From the NCBI RefSeq assembly GCF_003286915.1, contig NZ_QMFY01000011.1:62001-126000 (forward strand): 64,000 nucleotides of DNA. Reading direction: 5' to 3'. The stretch comes from Pseudochryseolinea flava. GTDB taxonomy: Bacteria > Bacteroidota > Bacteroidia > Cytophagales > Cyclobacteriaceae. Shown piece after piece: positions 18,567 to 28,251 of this stretch. The notes below the pieces were generated by a model. It had not been told where the DNA came from. It worked only from the letters and a program-made list of their open reading frames with translations, and ran no database searches. Numbering within the stretch: position 1 is the first letter of the stretch; each line of letters begins with the position of its first letter. Both the position numbers and the translations under genes were made by a program.

Positions 18567-19193
18567 ATGAACGACGACGTTATACCAAAAAACAAAGGCA
18601 CAAAACAACTCTTTAAAAATCCGGTACTTGAAAAACTCACGCGCACTCATATTTCGGTACCGCTTATAATCTTTTTTCTATACGCGTCAGCACTGTTGTA
18701 TTGGAGTATTACCCATACGTCTCTTACACCGTGGACAACGATTGGCATGTTTGCCATTGGATTTGTGTCGTTCACTTGGGTTGAATACAATATGCATCGC
18801 TATGTTTTTCACATGAAGACTTATACGGCGTTACGCGCGAAGTTACAGTATACGATCCACGGCGTGCATCACGAATTTCCTAAGGACAAAGACAGACTCG
18901 CGATGCCGCCAGTGCTTAGTGTAACCATCGCGACGGTTCTACTGTTATTATTCCGCGTGATCTTGGGCGACTTCGTATTCTCTTTTCTTCCAGGTTTTTT
19001 GGTGGGCTATGCTTACTACCTTGCCGTTCATTACATGGTGCATGCATTTCAGCCACCGAAGAATTTGTTTAAAAGTTTATGGGTGAACCATAGTATGCAT
19101 CACTATCGTGACGGAGAATCGATCTTTGGTGTTTCTTCGCCGCTTTGGGATTACATCTATGGCACAATGAGTGACAAGAAACGAGCAGCGTAG
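18567..19193 (+). CDS. Membrane fatty acid hydroxylase / sterol desaturase family protein
   Basis: A 208-residue integral membrane protein with four helices and the di-iron histidine pattern of the family: HRYVFH (His77, His82), HGVHH (His98, His101, His102), His155/His159 in HYMVH, and HSMHH (His175, His178, His179). The motif spacing resembles fatty acid 2-hydroxylases, which would fit 2-hydroxylation of sphingolipid or other lipid acyl chains, lipids that occur in Bacteroidota. The exact substrate cannot be read from sequence. It ends before a strong bidirectional terminator. Confidence 0.9.
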   Translation: MNDDVIPKNKGTKQLFKNPVLEKLTRTHISVPLIIFFLYASALLYWSITHTSLTPWTTIGMFAIGFVSFTWVEYNMHRYVFHMKTYTALRAKLQYTIHGVHHEFPKDKDRLAMPPVLSVTIATVLLLLFRVILGDFVFSFLPGFLVGYAYYLAVHYMVHAFQPPKNLFKSLWVNHSMHHYRDGESIFGVSSPLWDYIYGTMSDKKRAA

Positions 19194-19210
19194 CGTCAGC
19201 ATCCGGTTTA

Positions 19211-19252
19211 AAACAAAACAGCCACCTTCTTTCGAAAGTGGCTGTTTTGTTT
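19211..19252. terminator. Bidirectional intrinsic terminator
   Basis: A 15-bp perfect stem (AAACAAAACAGCCAC and its complement) around a 12-base apex, with T-rich outer ends on both strands. It separates the convergent hydroxylase gene and the small lipoprotein gene. Confidence 0.9.
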
Positions 19253-19276
19253 AGGTTAATGAGTTTCGTTTAAAAA

Positions 19277-19414
19277 TCAGATGCGGCGACCTGCCTTGCT
19301 GATTTCCTTAATTTCTTTAGTGTCCTTCTTTGAATAGGTTGGACAAGTAGTGGTAAAGGCGCATGAACTCATGATCATACCAACTAAGATTAAAGCTGCT
19401 GCAGACTTTTTCAT
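19277..19414 (-). CDS. 45-residue predicted lipoprotein
   Basis: An ATG at 19414 opens a frame of 45 codons ending in TGA. The product begins MKKSAAALILVG, has a lipobox MSSC with Cys18 as the lipidation site, and ends in a short basic tail (SKKDTKEIKEISKAGRRI) of about 27 residues with one further Cys. It has a perfect -7 box (TAGCTTTG) 23 bases upstream and a terminator just downstream, so the unit is a complete gene. Function unknown; size and form match small outer- or inner-membrane lipoproteins. The rest of the 386-base gap between the hydroxylase and VWA genes shows nothing else that I can support. Confidence 0.75.
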   Translation of the reverse strand: MKKSAAALILVGMIMSSCAFTTTCPTYSKKDTKEIKEISKAGRRI

Positions 19415-19437
19415 GTGTCTAATGGATTTATTTACGA

Positions 19438-19445
19438 CAAAGCTA
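19438..19445 (-). promoter_or_regulatory. -7 element for the small lipoprotein gene
   Basis: On the minus strand TAGCTTTG matches TAnnTTTG exactly, placing the transcription start about 17 bases before the ATG. There is no TTTG at the -33 position. Confidence 0.45.
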
Positions 19446-19579
19446 CTTTTAGGACGATGAATGGATATTTAATTTATCTGCGCTTTCTTACATAGGTTCC
19501 CAAAGAATAGATAAATTAAGATTATCCCTGCGAAACAGAATTTTGGAATTCGTGGTTTAAGGGTAAATACTTAGGTAAA

Positions 19580-20677
19580 ATGCTAGGCTATCGCTTCACA
19601 AAATATATTCCTCCGCCAGAACAGGCGAAAAGCGATTTTGAGAAATTACTCAAAATTTTCATGCAATTGGTGCTAATGACCTCCGGCGACGTAAGCGAAG
19701 CATTGCAGTGGCTTACGGAAGTGGATCGGCAATACGGCTTGACAAACGACAAGTATGGTATTGGTGATTTTATTGAGGATCTTAAAAAAAACGGCTACAT
19801 CACCGATAAAGGTCCTAATGGTGAGTTTAAACTCAACGCAAAGAGCGAGCAAAACTTAAGAAGGTCAGCATTAGAGGAGATTTTTGGAAAGCTGAAGAAA
19901 AGCAAACAAGGGGAACATAATACCCAACAAAGCGGGCGTGGTGACGAACAAACCACCGAGCGCAGGGATTATCAGTTTGGGGATACTTTGGAACAAATTT
20001 CAATGACCGATTCCCTTAAAAATGCGCAAATCAATCACGGTGTCGATAATTTTCTGATGACCGAGGAAGATCTGGAAGTGATGGAAAGCGAGTTTAAAAC
20101 GCAGACCTCAACTGTTCTCATGATCGACATCTCTCATTCGATGATTCTTTACGGCGAAGATCGCATCACGCCTGCTAAAAAAGTGGCGATGGCTCTGGCA
20201 GAGCTCATCACAAAAAAATATCCTAAAGACACATTAGATATTCTTGTGTTCGGTGATGACGCCTGGCAAATCGAAATTAAAGACCTCCCCTACCTGCAGG
20301 TTGGCCCTTACCATACCAACACCGTCGCTGGATTAGAACTCGCGATGGACATTTTACGCCGGCGGAAAAATTCTAATAAGCAGATCTTTATGATCACCGA
20401 CGGCAAACCTACTTGCATTAAACAAGGTATCAAATATTACAAAAATGCATTTGGGCTAGATCCAAAAATTTTAAGCAAGACTTTAACGTTGGCTACACAA
20501 CTTCGAAAAATAAAAATTCCTGTCACTACATTCATGATTGCTACAGATCCATATCTTAAATCATTTGTGCGTGACTTCACGAAAGCCAATAATGGTAACG
20601 CATACTACAGCAGTCTGCAAGGTCTGGGGAATTTAATCTTTGAAGACTTCCGCAAAAACAGAAGAAAAAACCTTTAA
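19580..20677 (+). CDS. VWA domain-containing protein
   Basis: A 365-residue cytosolic protein. The N-terminal half is helical and of unknown fold; the C-terminal half is a von Willebrand A domain with the metal-binding MIDAS motif DISHS (Asp183, Ser185, Ser187). A charged linker rich in Gln and Glu lies at about 115-135. Such proteins work with a MoxR-like AAA+ ATPase, and the next gene encodes one, starting 34 bases on. By analogy the pair would be a metal-insertion or protein-remodelling machine; the client is unknown. Confidence 0.85.
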   Translation: MLGYRFTKYIPPPEQAKSDFEKLLKIFMQLVLMTSGDVSEALQWLTEVDRQYGLTNDKYGIGDFIEDLKKNGYITDKGPNGEFKLNAKSEQNLRRSALEEIFGKLKKSKQGEHNTQQSGRGDEQTTERRDYQFGDTLEQISMTDSLKNAQINHGVDNFLMTEEDLEVMESEFKTQTSTVLMIDISHSMILYGEDRITPAKKVAMALAELITKKYPKDTLDILVFGDDAWQIEIKDLPYLQVGPYHTNTVAGLELAMDILRRRKNSNKQIFMITDGKPTCIKQGIKYYKNAFGLDPKILSKTLTLATQLRKIKIPVTTFMIATDPYLKSFVRDFTKANNGNAYYSSLQGLGNLIFEDFRKNRRKNL

Positions 20678-20711
20678 GTATAACCAGTACGTTGGTACTG
20701 AACTACAGCGC

Positions 20712-22223
20712 ATGCAAAACAATATTACGACACTAGGCGAACTCAAACGATCAGGATACACATCCAGACCTATCAAAACTGAGCTTCGCGAAAACTTAAT
20801 TCAAAAATTAAAAAGCAAAGAGAATGTATTTGCTGGTATTTGGGGATATGAAGAGACGGTTATTCCAGATATAGAACGTGCTATTCTCGCAGGTCACGAC
20901 ATCAATCTTTTAGGATTACGCGGTCAAGCGAAAACAAGAATCGCGAGGCTGATGGTAAATCTGCTAGACGAATATATTCCTGTGATCGCTGGATCAGAAC
21001 TGAACGATGATCCTCTTGCACCACTCTCAAGATTTGGAAAGGATGTTGTTGCCGCGCAAGGCGACCTTACCCCTATTGCATGGCTTCATCGTGATGAACG
21101 TTATACCGAGAAGTTAGCAACACCCGATGTTTCGATCGCCGATCTTATCGGTGATGTAGATCCGATCAAGGCTGCGTCTTTAAAACTTCCATACTCAGAT
21201 GAGCGCGTCATTCACTTTGGACTAATTCCGCGATCGAATCGTTGTATTTTTGTGATCAACGAATTACCCGACCTCCAAGCGCGCATACAGGTAGCGTTGT
21301 TTAACATACTACAAGAAGGTGATATTCAAATTCGCGGATTTAAACTCAGGCTTCCGCTAGATCTCCAATTTGTATTTACAGCTAATCCAGAAGATTACAC
21401 CAATCGCGGTAGCATCGTAACGCCATTGAAAGATCGGATCGACAGTCAAATTATTACACACTATCCAAAAACGTTGGATATCGGAAAACGCATCACACAA
21501 CAAGAAGCAAGACTTCGCGACGAGCAACGGAAAAATATCGTTGTGAATGAAATCGCGAAAGACCTTGTTGAGCAAGTTGCTTTCGAAGCACGGAAGAGTG
21601 AATATGTCGACGCCAAAAGTGGTGTATCTGCACGTCTTACCATTTCGGCATTTGAAAACCTGGTTGCTGCTGCGGAAAGAAGAAGTTTGATCAATGGCGA
21701 GCGCAGTACAACAATAAGGGTTGTAGATTTCATCGGCGTTGTGCCTGCTATTACCGGTAAGGTAGAGCTCGTATACGAAGGTGAACAGGAAGGTCCTGGT
21801 ATTGTAGCTCAAAACTTGATAGGAAAAGCGATTAGAACGCAGTTCCTGAATTACTTTCCTGACCCCGATAAATTCCGAAAGCAAAAAGAACAAAGTCCAT
21901 ATAAAAAAATCACCAACTGGTTTAGCGATGGTAACACCATTGACCTGCTCCACAACATGACAGGTACTGAATATGAAAAAACGTTGAAGGGTGTTCCGGG
22001 CTTGTCAGATCTTGTTGATGGACTTCACAAGGCCCAAGACACGGCAACAAAAACCTTTTTGATGGAATTTGCCCTTCACGGTTTAGCTGAACATAGTCAG
22101 ATAAGCAAACACTACCTTACTTCAGGATTACAATTTAAAGATCTCCTGAGTAGTATGTTTACTTTGCCACGCCCAGGGCAAGACGAGGATGAAGATGATG
22201 AAGCGATGGGCGGAAAGTTTTAA
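20712..22223 (+). CDS. MoxR/magnesium-chelatase-like AAA+ ATPase
   Basis: A 503-residue protein. The Walker A motif is GLRGQAKT (68-75), the Walker B-like and sensor region lies around FVINELPDLQARIQ, and AAA+ arginine-finger segments follow (LKDRIDSQI). The start is set at the ATG at 20712; the frame runs back to a TTG at 20640 inside the VWA gene, with no support. The acidic tail (EDEDDE) is at the extreme end. It forms a two-gene unit with the VWA gene. Despite resemblance to chelatase subunits there is no sign of chlorophyll or cobalamin genes here. Confidence 0.87.
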   Translation: MQNNITTLGELKRSGYTSRPIKTELRENLIQKLKSKENVFAGIWGYEETVIPDIERAILAGHDINLLGLRGQAKTRIARLMVNLLDEYIPVIAGSELNDDPLAPLSRFGKDVVAAQGDLTPIAWLHRDERYTEKLATPDVSIADLIGDVDPIKAASLKLPYSDERVIHFGLIPRSNRCIFVINELPDLQARIQVALFNILQEGDIQIRGFKLRLPLDLQFVFTANPEDYTNRGSIVTPLKDRIDSQIITHYPKTLDIGKRITQQEARLRDEQRKNIVVNEIAKDLVEQVAFEARKSEYVDAKSGVSARLTISAFENLVAAAERRSLINGERSTTIRVVDFIGVVPAITGKVELVYEGEQEGPGIVAQNLIGKAIRTQFLNYFPDPDKFRKQKEQSPYKKITNWFSDGNTIDLLHNMTGTEYEKTLKGVPGLSDLVDGLHKAQDTATKTFLMEFALHGLAEHSQISKHYLTSGLQFKDLLSSMFTLPRPGQDEDEDDEAMGGKF

Positions 22224-22280
22224 GAACGATGCATAACCATTTTCATTTCCATTCAATTCATTTTTACAAAAAATGGCTTC

Positions 22281-22967
22281 ATGCATTTTCGCAAACCACA
22301 AGAGTCAGCACCGTTCAATCCACAGCAAGTTCAACAACTTAAAAAACTTGTTTCGCAGGGTGAAAGCTTAACGTTGGAGTTTAAACGAAAAGCAGCGTTT
22401 CCGGAAAAAATTGTTCGTGAGATTATTGCATTGGCCAATACCAAGGGCGGCATTCTTTTAATCGGAATTGGCGATGATAAATCTATTCCTGGATTAAAGC
22501 ATCCTGAAGATGATAGTCATGTACTACAAAAAGCGCTCAGGCAATGTCGTCCAGCAATTGTGCTTCATGAGACGTTCATTCCTATCGGCGATGCGCGAAC
22601 AGTAATTCAATACGAGATTCCAGAAAGCCAAAAGAAGCCGCATTACTTCGTCGATCAAGAAAAACAATTCTCATACGTACGTGTCGACGACAAAAGCATT
22701 CAAGCGAGTCGCGAGATGCGTGAAATCACAAAACGTTCACAGCACAAAAAAGATATTCGATTTCACTATGGTGATCATGAACGTCTCTTGATGCAGTACC
22801 TCGATGAACATGCCAGCATAACACTCGAACGATTCAGGCAAATTAGTGGGTTAAAAAAATTCTATGCATCGAAGAAATTAGTGATCCTGGTATTGGCTGA
22901 TGTTTTGAGAATTACACCGACGGAGCGCGGTGATGTGTATTCGTTGGCATTTAAAGCGAAGACCTAA
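22281..22967 (+). CDS. AlbA_2 (Schlafen-like) ATP-binding domain protein
   Basis: A 228-residue protein. The AlbA_2 domain covers about 25-140 with the signature LTLEFKRKA and ALANTKGGILLIGIGDD. The C-terminal part (about 155-225) looks like a small winged helix. The family is found in DNA- or RNA-associated regulators; its members are often stand-alone transcriptional regulators. It follows the AAA+ gene by 57 bases, so may be co-transcribed. No partner or target is visible. Confidence 0.8.
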   Translation: MHFRKPQESAPFNPQQVQQLKKLVSQGESLTLEFKRKAAFPEKIVREIIALANTKGGILLIGIGDDKSIPGLKHPEDDSHVLQKALRQCRPAIVLHETFIPIGDARTVIQYEIPESQKKPHYFVDQEKQFSYVRVDDKSIQASREMREITKRSQHKKDIRFHYGDHERLLMQYLDEHASITLERFRQISGLKKFYASKKLVILVLADVLRITPTERGDVYSLAFKAKT

Positions 22968-23098
22968 GAAGGAGTGTTGAAGTGAACGGGGCTGTAAAGG
23001 TAACAAAAAGATTCTCACATTTTCGCATTGTTTGTTTCACAAGCTTTTACTTACATTTCAGATGTAAGCACATTTTCAAACTAAGTTTTTTGTGAAGC

Positions 23099-24436
23099 AT
23101 GGCTAAAACCAAGAAGGAGAAAAAAATCTTTGTACTCGACACCTCTGTCATCATTTACGAGCACAACTCCATCCTTAACTTCGACGAGCATGATGTGGGC
23201 ATTCCCATCACCGTATTAGAAGAGCTCGATAACTTCAAGAAAGGAAACGACACTAAAAACTTTGAAGCACGCGAATTCATTCGGTTGCTAGACAAATTGG
23301 CTAAAGGTCAGATGCTGCATCAGTGGAATCCCATCAACGGAAAAGGGAAAGGTGTGTTTAAGGTATTGATGGACACGCACAGCGCCGTCGATGCGAACAA
23401 GGTCTTCAATGAAGCAAAGGCCGACCATAGAATTCTCAATGCCGCGCTTCAACTTCAAAAAGAGGAGAAGGGGAAGAAGGTTATTCTCGTTTCAAAAGAT
23501 GTGAACCTGCGCTTAAAAGCAAAAGCACTGGGCTTACAATCAGAAGATTACACAACGGGTAAAGTTCAAAATATATCTTCCTTGTATACGGGAAGTACCG
23601 TGATCGAGAATGTCGACGCGAACATGATCAACCTGTTGTATGAAAAAGGTTATTGTCCACCGGGCGATCTGTTAGGTAAATTAGAAGCGCAAAAAAATCA
23701 TTACTACATCTTGAAGAGTGGTAAGAAGTCCGCGCTTGCCTATTACAATCCTTTCAATCAAATGATTGAACATGTGGAAAAGCGCGCTGTGTATGGTGTA
23801 AAACCCAGAAACGCTGAACAGACCTTTGCCATTCACGCAGCATTGAAACCAGAAATTAAACTGGTATCGATTCAGGGAGTTGCCGGAACTGGAAAAACAC
23901 TTCTGGCATTGGCTGCCGCACTTGAACAAAAGCGTGAGTATAAGCAGATTTACCTTGCGCGTCCGATTGTTCCCCTTAGCAATAAAGACATTGGGTATCT
24001 GCCGGGCGATATCAAATCAAAAGTGAACCCTTACATGGAACCGCTTTGGGATAATCTAAAATTTATCCAGAACCAGTATAGCGAAACAGACAAAGAGTTT
24101 GCTAAAATCACCGAGATGGTGAGCCAAGAAAAATTGGTGATCACGCCATTAGCCTACATCCGCGGAAGAAGCTTGTCGAACATCTGCTTTATTGTTGATG
24201 AGGCACAAAACCTAACGCCTCACGAAGTAAAAACGATCATCACACGGGCCGGTGAAAATACCAAAATCATTTTCACGGGTGATGTTTACCAGATCGATAC
24301 ACCATACCTTGATTCACAAAGTAATGGATTATCAACTTTGATTGATCGTTTAAAAGACCACGAGCTATATGCGCACGTTACACTTGAAAAAGGTGAACGT
24401 TCGGAGTTGGCTAATTTGGCAAACGAACTTCTGTAG
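23099..24436 (+). CDS. PIN domain-PhoH family ATPase (PhoH2-like)
   Basis: A 445-residue fusion. The N-terminal PIN nuclease domain (1-about 155) has the expected first acidic residue in VLDTSVIIYE (Asp14) and further acids in DHRILNAALQL. The C-terminal PhoH domain has Walker A GVAGTGKT (260-267) and Walker B FIVDEAQNL. PIN-PhoH2 proteins are described as RNA helicase/RNases. The ATG at 23099 is preceded by a 131-base gap holding a small hairpin. It is convergent with the OmpA-family gene. Confidence 0.93.
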   Translation: MAKTKKEKKIFVLDTSVIIYEHNSILNFDEHDVGIPITVLEELDNFKKGNDTKNFEAREFIRLLDKLAKGQMLHQWNPINGKGKGVFKVLMDTHSAVDANKVFNEAKADHRILNAALQLQKEEKGKKVILVSKDVNLRLKAKALGLQSEDYTTGKVQNISSLYTGSTVIENVDANMINLLYEKGYCPPGDLLGKLEAQKNHYYILKSGKKSALAYYNPFNQMIEHVEKRAVYGVKPRNAEQTFAIHAALKPEIKLVSIQGVAGTGKTLLALAAALEQKREYKQIYLARPIVPLSNKDIGYLPGDIKSKVNPYMEPLWDNLKFIQNQYSETDKEFAKITEMVSQEKLVITPLAYIRGRSLSNICFIVDEAQNLTPHEVKTIITRAGENTKIIFTGDVYQIDTPYLDSQSNGLSTLIDRLKDHELYAHVTLEKGERSELANLANELL

Positions 24437-24448
24437 CGTGCAGTAAGG

Positions 24449-25756
24449 TTACTTGTCTTCTACGATCTCGATTTCTACACGCACGTTTTCCTGAGCGCGA
24501 CTGTGGTGTTTATCATGGATTGGTTTCTTTCCACCCCACGCTTTTACTTGCATACGAGCAGGGTCAATGCCTTGCGCTACCATGTAATTACGAATAATCT
24601 CGGCGCGTTCTGAGGATAACTTTTTAGCGGAACCATAGCCTTCATTGGTATTGGTGAGCGAGAAAAAATGGTCGCTGTCTTTTCCTTTAGAAATAATCTT
24701 ACCAGCAGCCCCACCGTTGGTATGACCGTGAATTCTGATCCGGTATTTGGGATTTTCATTCAACATTTCTAAAAGACTGTTCACTTCATAGCGTGATTCT
24801 GGACGCATTACTGCGGCGTCTTTGAAGAAGTATACATTATACATCACCGCGATGTCTCCTTTTTGTAGGCGAACGAGCTCAAATGGTACCACTACGTTGC
24901 CATTTTCATCCGTTTGAATATCATCCGCAACAGGTGCGTCATAGTTCACTTCCCGTTGTACTTTTCGATAACCAAAAACTTCACACGCGAGGGAAAGCGT
25001 TCCTGTTTTACTCGCCGGCGAAGGGATTCGCACTTGTGCGTTACCTTTGTACGACGCAATTTTTCGTGATCGCTCTGCGTCAATCGCATCGACATCTCCT
25101 TCAACAGGCTCGCTGTCTGTAGCACGATACAGTTTAAATAAGAAATTCTTTCCTTCTACACCGTCGTCTAAATTATTCTTCGCTTGCGTTGACGATTGAT
25201 GTTCTTGCGCCGGTTGTTTTTCTGGTGTGGCCGCCGTTGTTGGCGATGATGTTGTTGCATTATCCGCTAATGTTTGTTTTGGCAATTGTTGCTGTGGATT
25301 TTCATTTGTTTCAGTCACATCAGGTTGTCCCGCCTTTTGTTCATTAGATGAAATCCGCTCCATCTTTTGCTCGGTCATGGGATTGATATCTTCGCCACGT
25401 TGATGATTGGGAGACACAACGTCGCCAAGATCGCCGCTGTAAACCCACGTATCTCTAAATTCGGATTCGTTCCGGAGTCGTTTAGCAATGGATATGGCTT
25501 GACTTTTATCTGCCGTACTCATCACATAGACGTAGTACAGATTTCTGTCTGTATTTAGCTCAAAACGCGCAGGCATATTGAGATCATTATGTGCATGCGA
25601 GACAAAACGGGTTGCGTTGTTGTGAATAGAGAATGCTCCAATTACAACATAGTTCGGATGCCCCAAAGCGTTGATTTGCGCTTGGGCGTTGGTAGGCTTC
25701 AAAGTATACAGCACTAAAAAAATACCTACCAGTGCAAAAAGTCTGATTGTCCTCAT
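24449..25756 (-). CDS. OmpA-family outer membrane protein with SPOR-like N-terminus
   Basis: A 435-residue exported protein with a signal peptide (about 1-26). Residues about 30-110 resemble a SPOR-like repeat (YVVIGAFSIHNNA, VYVMSTADKSQAISIAKRL). A Gln/Thr/Asn-rich linker spans about 130-195, a beta-rich domain 200-290, and a C-terminal OmpA domain about 315-432 with the peptidoglycan-binding region IRIHGHTN and LSSERAEIIRNYMVAQGI. It probably anchors the outer membrane to the wall; OmpA proteins of this build accompany gliding and type 9 secretion in this phylum, but no such gene is next to it. Confidence 0.85.
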   Translation of the reverse strand: MRTIRLFALVGIFLVLYTLKPTNAQAQINALGHPNYVVIGAFSIHNNATRFVSHAHNDLNMPARFELNTDRNLYYVYVMSTADKSQAISIAKRLRNESEFRDTWVYSGDLGDVVSPNHQRGEDINPMTEQKMERISSNEQKAGQPDVTETNENPQQQLPKQTLADNATTSSPTTAATPEKQPAQEHQSSTQAKNNLDDGVEGKNFLFKLYRATDSEPVEGDVDAIDAERSRKIASYKGNAQVRIPSPASKTGTLSLACEVFGYRKVQREVNYDAPVADDIQTDENGNVVVPFELVRLQKGDIAVMYNVYFFKDAAVMRPESRYEVNSLLEMLNENPKYRIRIHGHTNGGAAGKIISKGKDSDHFFSLTNTNEGYGSAKKLSSERAEIIRNYMVAQGIDPARMQVKAWGGKKPIHDKHHSRAQENVRVEIEIVEDK

Positions 25757-25854
25757 GACACACTGGGTTAATTAACAACAACTAAAACCGATACGAATTT
25801 AGTAAAGAATTAACAATAAGCAAGTAAAATGCTACCTGTCAGCATCTTAACATG

Positions 25855-28236
25855 TCACATTTTTGATAAAATTTCAAATTTTTGCTCTAAAACTTCGCCT
25901 TTTTCATCGATTAGCGTGAGTGTATGAGAACCTTCGGCCGGATTGACCGCCATGTGATGACTCTTTAATGTTTTGCCGATAAATGTTCCGTCGAGATGCC
26001 AGAACACGGTGACGGCCGGATTTCTATGCGCCAGATGAAATACAGCTTGGCCGGGTTCACCGTTGAGATCTCTCGGAATATACATGCGTGCATGTGGCTT
26101 TGGGTAGATAAGGTCCATCGCAGAGAGCGTCGTTTGGCTAGCGCAATCTGTCCGAAACGGCGGCAATGTTTTATAAGTAGGGTCATGTGGCCGATAATAA
26201 TACTCGGTAATCGGCGGAAGCACGAACCAACTCATCGTTTCAGTTTTGCTCAATGCCTCACACGCACTGTGCACTCGAAACTTGTGGTCTTTGGTTAACT
26301 GTACGCGTTGATGATAAGGGCACGGAGAACTTTGCAAACCTTTTTCGGTAACATAAATTGTATCCACATCATCGCACCGATCTGTTGTTCGATAACCACT
26401 CTTAGCGCATACGGGAATGGCGAACAATTCTTGTTGAGGTTTTGTAAACCACCGGTCTCCTGGAAGTTGAGAAAAAATATCGAAGAGAATAGGTGCTGCT
26501 GCGTCTGTTCCTGTTAAACCCGGCCGGCCTTCTCCATCAGCGTTGCCTACCCAAATTCCTATTACGTAATCGGGTGTAACACCAACGGCCCAACCATCAC
26601 GAAAGCCGAAGCTCGTTCCGGTTTTCCACGCGATTTTCTTAGCGCTAAAAAAATTCTTCCAGCCAGATTCCTCTCCCGGCCGCGACAGCTCAACCAGTGC
26701 ATCGAATGTTTGATAAATTGCCCCTGCATTTAGCACACCTTTTTCTGAGAGCTCACTGTTTCGAAATGCTGTTGAATCTTGTAACAAATAAGTCAAAGGA
26801 TGAAAGTCAGCTTTCGCATACTTATTCTTACCGGGATGCTCATCAAAGTTATTTAAGGTACGCGCCATCGATGCATACATACCTGTGATTTCCCAAAGGG
26901 TTCCCTCTGCACCGCCCAATATCAGTGCGAGACCATAGTGATCGGGCGGTCTTGTGAGCGTGCTCATCCCCAACGACGTTAACAGATGATGAAAGCGCTC
27001 GTATTTATACTGCTTCAATTGATACACGGCCGGAATATTTAACGATCGTATCAATGCCTGATCCGCAGCAACCGCACCGTCGTATTGCTTGGAAAAATTT
27101 TTCGGAGTGAATCCATTGATGTACGTTGGAATGTCTGGCAATATGGTTCGCGACAATATTTTTCCTTCATCCAACATCGCTGCGAATAAGAACGGCTTCA
27201 AAATACTGCCGGTGCTACGAGGCGACTGAATAATATCGACGTCATCGCCATGATAGCTTCCTGGATTGACAACGTTACCGACATACGCAAGAACATTCCC
27301 TGTTTTAACATCTGCTACAATAGCAGCAGCATTATGAATTTCATTACCCGATAAGATACGATGACGATCGGCGAGAATTTGCTCTACTCTTAATTGTAAG
27401 TCATAGTCGATTGTTGAAACTACTTTAGAACCGTTGGGATTTTGTGTCGCCGTTCGCGCAAGCAAATGACGTGCGTATTGTGGCAGTGGAAATGGTTTAT
27501 CTGGTAGTGGTTCTTCCTTTGCAAGCGTGGCCGCAAGTTCATCGAGCATCTCGGCTTGATAAAGTCTATCGATCAACGCATTTCTTTTCTTAAGAAGATG
27601 ATCACGATTTTTTCCCGGATGAATGAGCGATGGTGAATTTGGAAGTACGGCCAGCAACGCAGCTTCTCCCCAAGAAAGATCTTTTGCACTACGACCGAAA
27701 TATCGCCAACACGCCGCATCGACGCCGACAACGTTCCCTCCAAAGGGGGCGTGGGCAGCATAAAGACGAAGTATTTCCTCTTTGGAACAACGAAGTTCAA
27801 GGCGTGTAGCCAATACCATTTCGATCGCCTTCTCAAAAATATTTCGGGACTTCCCCTTCCTTGACAGGCGAATCACCTGCATGGTAATGGTACTTGCACC
27901 ACTTACTACTTCACCACGCGAAACGTTTTGTTTCACTGCCCGCGCAAAAGAAAGCGGATCAACACCAGGATGATGATAAAAACGTTTGTCTTCAAAAGTG
28001 ATTAAAGCCTTGTAGAACTTGTCGGAGACTAAGTCCGTCTCTGGAAATCGCCATTGACCGTCCTTAGCAATTGATGCACTCATCAGTTTTCCATTCGACG
28101 CCTCTAGTACGGTTGAGTATGGCTCATGGAAGAGTTGTTGGGGAAGACAATAGTAAAAAAGCATGGAGCACACCAGAAAGATTCCGATATAATATTTCTT
28201 TCGCGAAATCCATCGGTAAATCTTCGGGTACTCCAT
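25855..28236 (-). CDS. pbpC: Penicillin-binding protein 1C
   Basis: A 793-residue class A PBP. Membrane anchor at about 15-35; GT51 glycosyltransferase domain with EDKRFYHHPG and GASTITMQ (about 70-240); transpeptidase domain with the active-site motif SILK, SLN and KTGTS (about 300-590); C-terminal BiPBP_C domain (about 700-793). It polymerises and crosslinks peptidoglycan on the periplasmic side of the inner membrane. The gene starts 15 bases after the alpha-2-macroglobulin stop, the same linkage known for yfhM-pbpC in E. coli. Confidence 0.95.
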   Translation of the reverse strand: MEYPKIYRWISRKKYYIGIFLVCSMLFYYCLPQQLFHEPYSTVLEASNGKLMSASIAKDGQWRFPETDLVSDKFYKALITFEDKRFYHHPGVDPLSFARAVKQNVSRGEVVSGASTITMQVIRLSRKGKSRNIFEKAIEMVLATRLELRCSKEEILRLYAAHAPFGGNVVGVDAACWRYFGRSAKDLSWGEAALLAVLPNSPSLIHPGKNRDHLLKKRNALIDRLYQAEMLDELAATLAKEEPLPDKPFPLPQYARHLLARTATQNPNGSKVVSTIDYDLQLRVEQILADRHRILSGNEIHNAAAIVADVKTGNVLAYVGNVVNPGSYHGDDVDIIQSPRSTGSILKPFLFAAMLDEGKILSRTILPDIPTYINGFTPKNFSKQYDGAVAADQALIRSLNIPAVYQLKQYKYERFHHLLTSLGMSTLTRPPDHYGLALILGGAEGTLWEITGMYASMARTLNNFDEHPGKNKYAKADFHPLTYLLQDSTAFRNSELSEKGVLNAGAIYQTFDALVELSRPGEESGWKNFFSAKKIAWKTGTSFGFRDGWAVGVTPDYVIGIWVGNADGEGRPGLTGTDAAAPILFDIFSQLPGDRWFTKPQQELFAIPVCAKSGYRTTDRCDDVDTIYVTEKGLQSSPCPYHQRVQLTKDHKFRVHSACEALSKTETMSWFVLPPITEYYYRPHDPTYKTLPPFRTDCASQTTLSAMDLIYPKPHARMYIPRDLNGEPGQAVFHLAHRNPAVTVFWHLDGTFIGKTLKSHHMAVNPAEGSHTLTLIDEKGEVLEQKFEILSKM

Positions 28237-28251
28237 GCTGGTGATATCTGG

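Noticed and set aside
21357-21953. 198-codon open frame opposite the AAA+ gene
   Set aside because: Shadow of a well-supported ATPase gene; no start context or domain.
23050-23068. Hairpin CTTACAT-TTCAG-ATGTAAG upstream of PIN-PhoH
   Set aside because: 7-bp AT-rich stem without a U tract; it may be chance. No function can be supported.
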